Shown here: positions 17,033-26,588 of the stretch, in pieces | Position numbering within the stretch: the first letter of the stretch is position 1 | Layout: every line of letters begins with the position of its first letter | Assembly (NCBI RefSeq): GCF_900156415.1 | Contig: NZ_FTNM01000001.1 | Span: 1 to 64,000, forward strand | Length of the DNA stretch: 64,000 bases | DNA from: Pontibacter lucknowensis | GTDB lineage: Bacteria > Bacteroidota > Bacteroidia > Cytophagales > Hymenobacteraceae | Direction of reading: 5' to 3' | Program-made: the position numbers and the translations under genes | Notes under the pieces: model-generated | Told to the model about the DNA's origin: nothing | Databases searched by the model: none | Seen by the model: only the letters and a program-made list of their open reading frames with translations

Positions 17033-18091
17033 ATGCTTAAAAGCATAAAATACCGCCACTTTTTATACCATGTTCTGGGCTGGGCTGTCTTCATTTTCTA
17101 TGAAGTATCGCTTGTCACCCTCATTAACCCTAACATTACTGCTCTGTGGGAGTGGATGATTTGGTATACTCTCAATATTGGCCTCTTTTACTTTTTTGCA
17201 CACGTTGTATTGCACAATACGCTTAACTATAACAAGTTACTGCTACTGCTGGCTTTAGTCCCTGCCATTATAGGTGCCTATCTCCTCATGCAATTTGGCA
17301 TAGAAAAGCTGGTCAATCCATTTCGAGATACTCCCAGGCAATTTAATCCTGACAAGATATGGTATCTTCGTGCTACATGGCGTTGCTTTTATTTCCTGAG
17401 TTTCAGCACAGCTTACTGGTTTTTACGCCAGACCATCAAGAACCAGAAACATATCAATCAGATGGAATTGGAGCGCTTGCAGGCTGAGCGTGAAAAAGCC
17501 GAGCTCGAAAAAGGGTTGGTACGCTCTCAGAATGCCCTGCTACAGGCACAGATCAGTCCGCACCTGCTCTTCAACACGCTTAACTTTATCTACAACTCAG
17601 TACAGGATGTTTCACCAAAGGCTTCAGAAGGTGTATTGCTGCTGTCAGAAGTAATGCATTATGTCTTGCAGCGGGTACACGATGACGGAAAAACCGACCT
17701 GCAACATGAAGTGGAGCACATCGAAAAGTACATAGCCCTTAACTAGCTTCGCTTTAGCTATCCACTCCATTTACAAATGAAGTGCAGCGGCAGGCTACAG
17801 GGCAAAATTCCGCCGCTGCTCCTACTCACTTTTGTAGAGAACACCTTTAAGCATGGTGACCTCACCGACCCGACACAAACTGCCTGCATTTCAGTCGCGA
17901 ATCAACAGGACACGCTTCACTTCAGTACCTCCAACAAAAAGCGCAAGCACCATGGTGGTCGCGGGTATGGCATCGGTATACAGAATGCTAAAACCCGCCT
18001 CAGTGAATTTTACGATGAACAGGACTATACCCTCACCATAGACGAAGACGAGCAACGACACGCCGTGCACCTTAAAATAAAGCTAACATGA
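17033..18091 (+). pseudogene. LytS-type sensor histidine kinase interrupted by an in-frame amber codon
   Basis: The 5' part (17033-17743) encodes about four membrane helices, a coiled coil (~145-172) and the kinase H-box QISPHLLFNTLNFIYN with His177. A TAG at 17744-17746 stops it after YIALN. The same frame continues without shift (LRFSYPLHLQ, then the N-box LLLLTFVENTFKHG and the G-box GRGYGIGIQNAK) to 18091. Family members usually read ALNQLRF here, so one C-to-T change (CAG to TAG) explains the break. The joined frame of 352 codons is normal length. An ATG at 17777 could restart translation of the ATPase half. It overlaps the response regulator by 4 bp. It may be a recent null allele, a sequencing error or a suppressed stop. 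Confidence 0.9.
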
Positions 18092-18825
18092 TCACATGCT
18101 ATGTAGTAGATGATGAGCGCCATGCGCTAGAGGTACTGTCCAGGTATATACAGAACACACCTGGCCTGCTACTGATCGGGGCCGAAGAAAACCCATTGCA
18201 AGCCCTCGATGCAATTGCTTCAGGGCAGCTGACAGCTGATATCACATTTCTGGATGTAGACATGCCACAGCTTTCGGGCGTCGACCTGGCCGGGCTCATC
18301 AACAGCCGCACTACCGTGGTCTTCACAACTGCCTACCCGGACTATGCCTACCAGGCTTTCGAGAAGAATGCTGTTGATTTTCTACTGAAGCCCATCTCCT
18401 ACGAGCGTTTCCTAAAGGGTATAACCAAAGTAAAGGAGAGTCTGCAGCCAAGGCAAGCTATACCTGCTGTAGAGCAGAATGATGGTTATTTCTTTATCAA
18501 AACGGATGTGAAGGGCAAGTTTGTGCGGGTGAACTTCGAGGAGATAAGCTATGTAGAAGCGATGCAAAACTACGTGCGTATCCAGACTGCCACTGAAAAG
18601 CTGACTACCTACCTGAGCATGAAAGAAGTAGAGGAGCACCTGCCCGCTACCGATTTTGCCCGGGTACACAAATCCTTCATTGTGCACCTGCCCAAAGTCA
18701 AGACTGTAGAAGGCAACCAGATCGTGCTGAGTACTGGCAATGTGGTGCCGATGGGATCAAGTTACAGGACAGCTTTGCTGGACATGATCAATGCAAAACT
18801 ACTGAAAAGCAAGCGGGTGAATTAA
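18088..18825 (+). CDS. LytTR-family response regulator
   Basis: A 245-residue two-component regulator: receiver domain 1-120 with acidic pair Asp8/Asp9, phospho-acceptor Asp56 (FLDVDMP), Thr near 80 (VFTTAYP) and Lys in FLLKPIS, then a LytTR DNA-binding domain (about 140-240) with FVRVNFEEISYVEAMQNYV-type start and ARVHKSFIV. It is coupled by a 4-bp overlap to the interrupted kinase and is itself intact. Its stop overlaps by 4 bp the stop of the convergent outer-membrane protein gene, with no terminator between. Confidence 0.94.
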   Translation: MITCYVVDDERHALEVLSRYIQNTPGLLLIGAEENPLQALDAIASGQLTADITFLDVDMPQLSGVDLAGLINSRTTVVFTTAYPDYAYQAFEKNAVDFLLKPISYERFLKGITKVKESLQPRQAIPAVEQNDGYFFIKTDVKGKFVRVNFEEISYVEAMQNYVRIQTATEKLTTYLSMKEVEEHLPATDFARVHKSFIVHLPKVKTVEGNQIVLSTGNVVPMGSSYRTALLDMINAKLLKSKRVN

Positions 18826-21800
18826 AACAATACCGATACCTGTGTACGACCGGTATGCACAGCACCCACACTGTTGGCCTTACGCCCATCGTAGTTAAGC
18901 GAAATGTTGAGCCCATTACTCAGGCGCTGCTGCACGTTGAAAGACCAGGTCAGGTTATTGCCGGGACGCAGCGCGTTGAGTATTTCGTATCCCACATAGG
19001 AATTCATATCGCCATCAAACTCAATATTCACCCAACGAACAAGTCCTGAAACGGTACGCTTGCTCACCTGACTCAACTTTGTTTCCAAGCCCAGTTCATG
19101 GAAAGTGGCCTGCTGCTCTGCATCGGCTGGTGAGAGCTTATCTTCACGTAGAGCCAGTTGATAGGTGCCTGTGAAGCGTAGCTTCGCGTTAGGTTGGTAA
19201 GCCAGCTCCGGCGTAAGCTCCTGCGACACGATACTGAAGTTTTTCGAGTTAAGAAAGTTAGAGCGGTTGTCACGCACGTTCTGAGCCAGGCTGATCTTGG
19301 AGCTCAGCACTTCATTCAGGTTCAGACGGGCAATCAATTGGTGATTACCCACACTACGGGTTTCGGTACCGTTTGCCAGCAGCGATTTCTGCTGATTCTG
19401 CTGCACCGTGTATTCCAAGCCGTACTTTGGGTTGCTCCGATTGAAATAGAGCGTATTGCGAAGCGACTTCACCAATGAGATCAGGAACTCATCTTCGAAA
19501 TCTTCGCTGAACGGATTAAAACGGTTCATCACCTCATCATCCGTCGTCTTCTTGTCGATGCTTACAAAGCTGAGGGCTGAGAACTTAGCCATAAACCCTT
19601 TGAAGCCTTCGGCGCTGCGCCAACTGCGTGGTACGTTGCTGTTCAGGCGATAAGTGAAACGGTTGGTATAGGCGTTTATATACTCATCCGTCGGCAGGAA
19701 GACTTTGATGAAACGGCGCTGGTCCACTGTCTGTGCTTCCAGGTAATCGTTGAGGTCGTTGGGGTTGCCGCCTTCACGAAGGTAGTGTGTGCCCTGCCCC
19801 GGCATGGTTTCCCGGAACACGAAGATACGCTTCAGTTCACGGCCTGTACCCACCGAGTAACTCATTTCAGAACGGAAGCTGCCATCCAGAAAAGAGGTGT
19901 TCCAGTCTATGCGCGACTGTACGGTTTCCTCATCCTGCCCGTGTTCAAGCTTCAGGTTACGGTAAGTAGCCTGCAGGGCAATATCACTGTCGCGACCATA
20001 CCTGCGTTGGAGCATGGCATTGTAGGTCTGCCCTACCTCAGGCGCTCCCATCTCCCCTATTGCCGTTGGGCGGAGGTCGGTGCGGTAGCTATAATCTACC
20101 CGGAAGCGGGTTTTGGCGGTATCAGGACTCTCCACAAAAAGCACATGCTCATCAAAGTACATGGCGGAGCCCGTTACAGAGTCGCTGCCGATAGCGGTAA
20201 GTTTGTTCTTATCGAAGCGGTACATATAGCCAGGCTCAACTTTACCGAGCCTATACCTGGCCCCTACATCGCCCCTATACCACTCTGATTCCCGGGTGGC
20301 TTGGTCGCTGTGCAGCATAAAGAAACTATTACGCAGCTCCAGCTTGCCAAACTCACGGTTCAGGTCCAGTTGGTGCTGCGTACCGTCTACCTGCTGGTGA
20401 CGGTAGCGACGGCTGATGCGGTAGTTCACCAAGTTCTGCGGGTCCTGCACTGCTCCTACTGAGAAGTTAAAGATATGGTCTTCGGCTTTCTGATTCGGAT
20501 TGTCCAGACTCCAGTCGCGGTCGAATTCAATGGGGCGGTAGCGGTCGATGGGTTCAAAATTCACATCGGTGTACTCGTAGTTGAGCGTACTGTTGAGACG
20601 GTATTTGCCCAGGAAAGAAAGCTGTCGATCCTGTATCGCATAACCCACCCGCATGGCCGCCCCATTATCATCCATGGCATCGAGACGGGAGAAGCGGTTG
20701 AGGTCATTCTGCGAAGCGGCACCTTCCAGGAAGAAGTTCACGCCTTTCTCCAGTTCGTAGTTACCACCCAGTGTGATCAGCTGTTTCTTACGAGGCGTGG
20801 GTAGAATACGCACAGGTGCATAGTTGCCCTGCGGCACACCATTGACCGGTGCTACCCATCGGTATACCCTGCCATTCACTGCATTGTTAGCTGCCACGTA
20901 ATTGCCTCGGTTCGCCCCCACTTCCGAAAACCGCACATTGTATATTGCCGAATCCGGATTGCTGGAGAACACATATACTTGCTCAGGTATACCGTCTATC
21001 AATGTATCTCGCTGAGCGTAGAGCACCTGTGCCGGATCAAAAGGCACCTGTGTCGCACCTGAAGTAACGGCCATATTCAGGCTATCGCCTATACCTGCGA
21101 GCAGGCGTTTCTCGTCATCCTGCAGATCGAGGTGCAGCAGGTTGTTTGGGTTATCGGATTCGTTGTAGTAGTTGGCGTATACCTGCACTTTGCCCAGTTG
21201 CTGGTAGTGACTGGCGTGGTAGATGCTGCGGCTATAATTGAGGTCAGAATACTCAAAGTCTACCCGTATACGGGAGTTTTTGGTAATGACGTGGCGTGTT
21301 GTGAAGGTAATCTCAGCCTGGTTGTAGTCGATCACATAATCGAAGTCGAAACCACGGGTCAGCAGGCGGCCGTCCAGAAATACACGCTCCGAGTTAGCCA
21401 GTACAATGATGAAACGCTCGTTATTGGGACCGCGCAACCTGTAGGGCCCCTGCACGCCTTCCAATGCCTCCACAGCCTGTGAAGCAAACTTGCCTTTCGA
21501 CACAGAGGCGGCTACAGTGGTAGTACCCAGTTTATCCGGTGATTTGCCAAAAGTAGTCTCGAATGCACCGCCCTGCACGTTTTTGTAAAACTGCATGAAG
21601 TAAGACGGCTTACTACGGAGCACCACATCCCCTGCTGACAGCTGCCATTGCTTATGCTTGAGCGTGATATACACTCGGTCAAACTCATTCAACTGCTGCG
21701 TATTCCCCTCCGGCTGAAACGGAATATTCTGATCCGTAATAGCGGCTGTGATGCTGATGTCATCAGTCAGCTTACCATCAAGTTGCAGGTTCAGCGCAGA

Positions 21801-22304
21801 ATTGACAAATACGTTCTGTGTGTTACCAAAAGAGATCCCTCGTGAAATACTGCCTGTTTTGTTCAGGCCGGGCGTCTTGAAGATTTCTTCCCGTTGGGCA
21901 AAGTCCTCTTTGTAGAATTCCCGTGGCGACGGACTCCGGTCCAGCTTCATGATGTCGCGGCGATAAGCAGGCTTGGCTAGACTCAGTGGCAAGGTTCTAT
22001 AGCATACCAACACCGAGTCAGGTATAGGCACCACCGTTCCAAGCGTATCCATGATCTGGTAAACAGGCGCCGGAAACTCGGTCAGTTTAAACTCGTGGGT
22101 ATAGTAGTTATAGTCAAATTTGAACTGGTCTTTTCGGGGGCCTACGAACGTAATGGAGCTAACATCAATTGTCAGGGTATCGAGTTGTTGGGGATAATCG
22201 GTGAGGTATAGCCACTTGCAGTGCCGGTTGTTCACAGGAGCCTGGGCCAGCGCAGGCAGGTTCAACAGCAACAGCAGGATGCCGGTGATCAAGCTTCGAA
22301 TCAT
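18822..22304 (-). CDS. Large predicted outer-membrane beta-barrel protein
   Basis: A 1160-residue protein with a cleavable signal (MIRSLITGILLLLLNLPALA). The N-terminal part has GSISRGISFGNTQNVFVNS and NLQLDGKLTDDISITAAITD, a block also seen in SprA-like Bacteroidota surface proteins; the rest is alternating-residue strands (for example RVDYSYRTDLRP) ending in VSVLF with a terminal Phe, typical of outer-membrane barrels. The ATG at 22302-22304 was chosen: it gives a clean signal peptide and an ATGA overlap with the kinase stop. A longer start at 22367 lies inside the kinase. Exact family and function not recognised; it is not full SprA, which is about twice as long. Confidence 0.82.
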   Translation of the reverse strand: MIRSLITGILLLLLNLPALAQAPVNNRHCKWLYLTDYPQQLDTLTIDVSSITFVGPRKDQFKFDYNYYTHEFKLTEFPAPVYQIMDTLGTVVPIPDSVLVCYRTLPLSLAKPAYRRDIMKLDRSPSPREFYKEDFAQREEIFKTPGLNKTGSISRGISFGNTQNVFVNSALNLQLDGKLTDDISITAAITDQNIPFQPEGNTQQLNEFDRVYITLKHKQWQLSAGDVVLRSKPSYFMQFYKNVQGGAFETTFGKSPDKLGTTTVAASVSKGKFASQAVEALEGVQGPYRLRGPNNERFIIVLANSERVFLDGRLLTRGFDFDYVIDYNQAEITFTTRHVITKNSRIRVDFEYSDLNYSRSIYHASHYQQLGKVQVYANYYNESDNPNNLLHLDLQDDEKRLLAGIGDSLNMAVTSGATQVPFDPAQVLYAQRDTLIDGIPEQVYVFSSNPDSAIYNVRFSEVGANRGNYVAANNAVNGRVYRWVAPVNGVPQGNYAPVRILPTPRKKQLITLGGNYELEKGVNFFLEGAASQNDLNRFSRLDAMDDNGAAMRVGYAIQDRQLSFLGKYRLNSTLNYEYTDVNFEPIDRYRPIEFDRDWSLDNPNQKAEDHIFNFSVGAVQDPQNLVNYRISRRYRHQQVDGTQHQLDLNREFGKLELRNSFFMLHSDQATRESEWYRGDVGARYRLGKVEPGYMYRFDKNKLTAIGSDSVTGSAMYFDEHVLFVESPDTAKTRFRVDYSYRTDLRPTAIGEMGAPEVGQTYNAMLQRRYGRDSDIALQATYRNLKLEHGQDEETVQSRIDWNTSFLDGSFRSEMSYSVGTGRELKRIFVFRETMPGQGTHYLREGGNPNDLNDYLEAQTVDQRRFIKVFLPTDEYINAYTNRFTYRLNSNVPRSWRSAEGFKGFMAKFSALSFVSIDKKTTDDEVMNRFNPFSEDFEDEFLISLVKSLRNTLYFNRSNPKYGLEYTVQQNQQKSLLANGTETRSVGNHQLIARLNLNEVLSSKISLAQNVRDNRSNFLNSKNFSIVSQELTPELAYQPNAKLRFTGTYQLALREDKLSPADAEQQATFHELGLETKLSQVSKRTVSGLVRWVNIEFDGDMNSYVGYEILNALRPGNNLTWSFNVQQRLSNGLNISLNYDGRKANSVGAVHTGRTQVSVLF

Positions 22305-25300
22305 GCGGTGGCCAGCGGTAAAGAAATGTAAAACGTCGTCCCCTCTCCCTCTTCTGTCACAAACCAAATGCGACCACCTGCGTTTTCAATTCCTTTTTTG
22401 GCAACAGCCAGGCCTATACCTGAGCCCGTGTACTTAGTACTGAAGTTAGGTATAAATACTTTGTGCCGAATCTCGGCAGGTATACCGCTGCCGTTATCAG
22501 CTATAGACACCAGCGCCATGTTATTCCCATCCACCTTCAGGTCTATTTTGATCACAGGCTTCCGGTCGGCTGGCACTGCTTGTATAGCGTTCAGCAGCAA
22601 ATTGTTGAATGTACGTACCATCAGTGCCTCGTCGGCCATCACCATCACCGGCTCTTCAGGCGTACGCAGCTTTGTTCTCACAGATGCCGGATTCGTGTGC
22701 AGGTCGGCGGCTTTGTGCAGGGCAGCCCCCAGGTCCATCAACTCAGCTTTCGGCTCGGGCATGGAAGTGAAGTTAGAAAACGAAGTGGCGATATCGCTGA
22801 GAATGTTGATCTGCGTGATCAGGGTATGCGAGATCTTATTGATCATCTGCTCCGTGTTCGGGTTCTTCTCTGCAATGGCCTTCTGGAGGTACTGCAGCGA
22901 AAGCTTCATCGGTGTGAGCGGATTTTTGATCTCGTGCGCCACTTGCCGGGCCATTTCCCGCCAGGCCGCTTCTTTCTCGCGCATCGCCAGTTCTACTTTG
23001 TTCTGCTCCAGTGTCAGCAGCATGCGGTTGTACTCATTCACCAGCATCCCGATCTCATCAGCCCCTTCATAGGCCAGCATTTCGTTTTTGCCGGTCAGGG
23101 AGGTATGTTTCAACTTCTCGGCCAGCATACGAAGCGGCACCGTCAGGGCTCTGGAAGCAAAGAAGGTCAGGATGATAAACACGATGAACATGACAGTGAA
23201 AATGTTCATCGTTGTCGTAATCAGCTCGATCAGCTTCAGGTCCAGCTGTCGCTCTGAGTCAAAGAAAGGAATACCTATAAAGCCAATCAACTTCTCCGGA
23301 TCATTGTCAGGACGGAGCGGCAGGTATAGCGCATTGAAGCTTAGGTTACCAGCCTGCTCATCGAGGAGAACACGCAAAGCCTGTCGCTCCGATATAGCCG
23401 CAAAAGCATGTGGGTTGACTAGTTTGGATAGCAGCCCTGACTCAAAAATTAGCGGCTGACTTGTTACCAACAGGCGTCCGTTACGATCATAAAGACTCAC
23501 ATCAGCCTCTGACAAAGCTGCAATAGAGGCTACACGGCGCAGCAAGCGATTGCGGTCGGGCAGCACTTCCAGCGTAGTCGGTCTGCTAAGATGGTCCTGT
23601 ATAGCCTCGCCTTTTTTCTCGTAAGACGAAAGCAGGTCTTTCTTGTAAGAGCCTGTCACCAGGCTAGCCGTTACGATACTCACCAGCATGAGGGGCAGCA
23701 GGATACCGAAGTTCAGGAAAAGCTGAATCTTGGTACTGAAGTTAGGCTGAAAATCACGCAGTCGCTCCCGGTTCAGGAGTATGTAAAGCACCGCCAACAC
23801 AATGAGGCAGCCGGTAAAGTACAGGAACAGAAAAGAAAAATTGGAGAGTACTTCACGGGCTCCATACTTACTTGTCGTGATAATCACGGTCGGGCCGTAA
23901 TCGGTTTTAACACCTAAGTGGTGAAAGCCCTCCTCAGTTGCTCCCTGCCGGTACAGCTCACTTCGTTCCAATTCGCTCCTATCGAAGTTGGTGGCATAAT
24001 CAAATTCACCTTCGCTGTATGTCAGCCTGCCCTTTTCATAAATTCCATAACTCAGGATATCGGCTCTGAAAGGCTGCTGGTGCTGTTGCCCTGCTAACAG
24101 CTCAGGCACCAGGCTATTTGGAAGAAGCTCTTTGAGGCTCAATTGCAGCACAATCGTTCCGTACAGCTGTGTACCCAGGGGCACTTCAATCAACTTTAGG
24201 TAAAAGCGGGTATGCGGACGGGCAGGATCATTAACCAGGTATAGATTATCATACTCAGTTCTGTTCTGTGGTACAGCATATTTTTGCCTTAGCTCCTCCA
24301 ATGTAGCAGCTGTGGTATCAGCACTTTCGAGTGTGCGCCCCTGACTATCAAATAATAGGATATTCGCTTCATACTTATCGAAATAGTCCGGAAGAAACTG
24401 GCGGGATATCTTGCGCTTAATGAAGTAGGCATCAACATAAGGCCCCTTCATCTTGGATTGTATGAGAGCGTCTTCAGATACCCGCACCGCTACGTCTTCT
24501 TCCAGCAGATACTCAGCCAGCACATCATTGCCCTGCATCAGGTCAAAAGCGAACTTTTGCTTGTAGGCTAGCAGCTCGCTCTGGAAGTGTGTGTAAAGCG
24601 ATGCTGCACCTGTCAAACTACTTACTGCGATGATGAGAAAGAAAAACAGATAGGTGCGGTATGGTAAACTGATTGCCTGCCGGTGCTGTGCCGCCAACAG
24701 AATCACAATCCAGAAAACGAAGCCTATCAGGAGCACGGGCAGCCAGCGCATATCCAATACCAGAGCCAGCAAGGTAAGTATAGCGGTAACTCCCAGCAGA
24801 ATCTTATAGGACCACCAACCATCTGACTTGCGCAACAGCACATTGGCTACAGAAGCCAACATATAGCCAAACAGGCTCAGTGCCACCGTGTGCAGGAACA
24901 TCAGGCTGTACATTACCAATTTATACCGTTCCAGCGCTAGAGATTGGTTAATGTCGAGTGCTAGCGGAGAGTTGTGGTATATGCCATAGTAAAAGCGGAA
25001 TAAAATAGCTAGCAACACAAAAAACCCCGCCATAGAAGCCCCAAGTATTACTTTGCTCTTGTCAGCCGAATACGCTTTAACGGTGTTTAATACTTCATTT
25101 TTGTGAAACAAGTAATAAGCAGTCCAGGCGACCGTAACAAGTAGTAGTACATTCAGTGCCAGATCACCTACCGAAGGGGACCAAAATGACGCAGCATAAA
25201 GTCGCGGATCAAATAGCTCGGTTTCTACTATCAGAAAAGGCAGATTGAGCAACAGGAGCGCTAGCCTGAATCCAACCAGCAGGATTAGTAAAAGCACTAT

Positions 25301-26008
25301 ACCTTGGGTATAGCGCTGACGTTCCAGGAAGATTTTACTTAACGAAATGCTGAACCAAACAAAAAGAACAGCCCCTAAGGTGAGCAGAATAAGTTGAAGG
25401 TCATCAAATCCAGAATCGATCCGATCAGACCCATGATCGAGTGCAAACAGGAATTCACCTTCACTGGTCTTTACCTGTGGCAACTGCCCCGGGTTATCAA
25501 GCACAAGCCGAACGTCTGCTTTCCCAAAAATACTTTTCTGCAAGCCCGACGACAAGTAATCATTTGTTATACCATAGTCTATCTGAAGCGGAATGTAAGT
25601 GAAGATGTCATAATCATCTACCCGGTGGGGCATAACCACAAAGGTGCCATAACTATTACGAATAGTGGATGTATGGCGAACTGTTGGGGGCATGTCAAGG
25701 TCTGGTATAACAGTATGGTCAGACCAGAACAGCAAACGACCATTCTTGTAGACAAAAGTAGGGTAGTGTGTCTTGGATAGAAGTTTTGAGAAGCTTATTC
25801 GGCCTGTTTGCAGCTGTTCACCAAGCTGCACAGACTCTTGGTGAGCATCCATTAAAAGGGCCTGAACCCGCTGTGTTATACGTTGCTGCGCCTGCTCTCT
25901 ATCGGCTTGGAGCCAGGAAGCCGGTACCTTATAATGCAAAAAAGCTGTCGCCATAAAGCACAGCACAGCAAGAGCAAATAAGAGTATTGGCGCAAAATTA
26001 CGGTTCAA
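22301..26008 (-). CDS. NtrY-like multi-pass sensor histidine kinase
   Basis: A 1235-residue membrane kinase. There is an N-terminal helix, an extracytoplasmic region to about 200, a block of about ten membrane helices (200-480), a second extracytoplasmic domain (~490-730), further helices, a third sensor-like region, then a HAMP domain (~930-985), a dimerisation domain with H-box MARQVAHEIKNPLTPMK (His near 1025) and an HATPase_c domain (NLLLNAIQA near 1130, NGSGIP near 1173, GSGIGLAVAKK near 1190). The H-box with EIKNPLTP is of NtrY type. No response regulator is adjacent on this strand. Its stop overlaps the start of the outer-membrane protein gene by 4 bp. Confidence 0.93.
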   Translation of the reverse strand: MNRNFAPILLFALAVLCFMATAFLHYKVPASWLQADREQAQQRITQRVQALLMDAHQESVQLGEQLQTGRISFSKLLSKTHYPTFVYKNGRLLFWSDHTVIPDLDMPPTVRHTSTIRNSYGTFVVMPHRVDDYDIFTYIPLQIDYGITNDYLSSGLQKSIFGKADVRLVLDNPGQLPQVKTSEGEFLFALDHGSDRIDSGFDDLQLILLTLGAVLFVWFSISLSKIFLERQRYTQGIVLLLILLVGFRLALLLLNLPFLIVETELFDPRLYAASFWSPSVGDLALNVLLLVTVAWTAYYLFHKNEVLNTVKAYSADKSKVILGASMAGFFVLLAILFRFYYGIYHNSPLALDINQSLALERYKLVMYSLMFLHTVALSLFGYMLASVANVLLRKSDGWWSYKILLGVTAILTLLALVLDMRWLPVLLIGFVFWIVILLAAQHRQAISLPYRTYLFFFLIIAVSSLTGAASLYTHFQSELLAYKQKFAFDLMQGNDVLAEYLLEEDVAVRVSEDALIQSKMKGPYVDAYFIKRKISRQFLPDYFDKYEANILLFDSQGRTLESADTTAATLEELRQKYAVPQNRTEYDNLYLVNDPARPHTRFYLKLIEVPLGTQLYGTIVLQLSLKELLPNSLVPELLAGQQHQQPFRADILSYGIYEKGRLTYSEGEFDYATNFDRSELERSELYRQGATEEGFHHLGVKTDYGPTVIITTSKYGAREVLSNFSFLFLYFTGCLIVLAVLYILLNRERLRDFQPNFSTKIQLFLNFGILLPLMLVSIVTASLVTGSYKKDLLSSYEKKGEAIQDHLSRPTTLEVLPDRNRLLRRVASIAALSEADVSLYDRNGRLLVTSQPLIFESGLLSKLVNPHAFAAISERQALRVLLDEQAGNLSFNALYLPLRPDNDPEKLIGFIGIPFFDSERQLDLKLIELITTTMNIFTVMFIVFIILTFFASRALTVPLRMLAEKLKHTSLTGKNEMLAYEGADEIGMLVNEYNRMLLTLEQNKVELAMREKEAAWREMARQVAHEIKNPLTPMKLSLQYLQKAIAEKNPNTEQMINKISHTLITQINILSDIATSFSNFTSMPEPKAELMDLGAALHKAADLHTNPASVRTKLRTPEEPVMVMADEALMVRTFNNLLLNAIQAVPADRKPVIKIDLKVDGNNMALVSIADNGSGIPAEIRHKVFIPNFSTKYTGSGIGLAVAKKGIENAGGRIWFVTEEGEGTTFYISLPLATA

Positions 26009-26283
26009 AGCAGCATGAATTACTCACGAATTTAAGCATTTCGTGTTATAAGAGCATGACCTTTAGGCAGCTAAAATGTAACTAACAGCCTCAAAGCAAG
26101 TTTAATTCCGGAAGAAGTGTGTAATCCAGACCAAAACCGGATCAAAATTCACACCAAAAAATTTGATGATAAAATAAAACCACATGCAGGACCTGCTGCC
26201 TGCATGTGGTTTATGATATGAATTGAAAATAGCCGCAGCCGCGAAGAAAGATTAGCAAAGTATGCTAATTTGATATTCAGTGC
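26009..26283. other. Intergenic region before the respiratory operon end
   Basis: A 275-bp AT-rich gap between the kinase start and the last gene of the respiratory block. It contains the hairpin at 26177-26212. No convincing TAnnTTTG/TTG promoter pair for the kinase was found, and no RNA gene is seen. Confidence 0.4.
26177..26212 (-). terminator. Terminator of the ACIII-cytochrome oxidase operon
   Basis: A perfect 14-bp inverted repeat (26177-26190 and 26199-26212) with an 8-nt loop; on the minus strand it is followed by TTTTATTTTATC. It is 72 bp past the last gene of the block. Confidence 0.87.
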
Positions 26284-26562
26284 TTATGCGGTTCTAGCGG
26301 CTTTCTTTTTTTGACTGCTTTTGTACCAGAGAAATCCTACTGTACCTACCAGTACATAGGGTATTAGCATCAGATATAGAATTCCAGTATTCAACCCTGC
26401 TCCTACCTGAGAGTCTGAATCAGTACTACCGGTACCAACATTTGATTCTACTGTCGCACGGCACATGGCACATTGGCTATAGGCCTCCGTAGATACCAGA
26501 CTTAGCGTAAGCATCATCAGGCCGAGGATAAATATCTTAGATAATTGGCGCTTCATGATCAT
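26284..26562 (-). CDS. Small CxxC membrane protein, unknown function
   Basis: A 92-residue protein with a signal peptide (MKRQLSKIFILGLMMLTLSLVSTEAYS), a short extracytoplasmic segment that begins with the motif CAMC, one membrane helix (about 58-80) and a basic tail KSSQKKKAARTA. It is the last gene of the respiratory block, 27 bp after the DUF420 gene. The CxxC just outside the membrane and its position next to SCO suggest a role in copper handling or thiol chemistry for oxidase assembly, but this is inference. The second ATG, two codons in, may be the true start. Confidence 0.85.
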   Translation of the reverse strand: MIMKRQLSKIFILGLMMLTLSLVSTEAYSQCAMCRATVESNVGTGSTDSDSQVGAGLNTGILYLMLIPYVLVGTVGFLWYKSSQKKKAARTA

Positions 26563-26588
26563 AAAACAAGTGTTAAATGTTCCTGGTT

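Noticed and set aside
18822..22304. SprA gliding protein as identity of the outer-membrane protein
   Set aside because: It shares one SISRGISFGN-type block but is about half the length of SprA and lacks a clear overall match.
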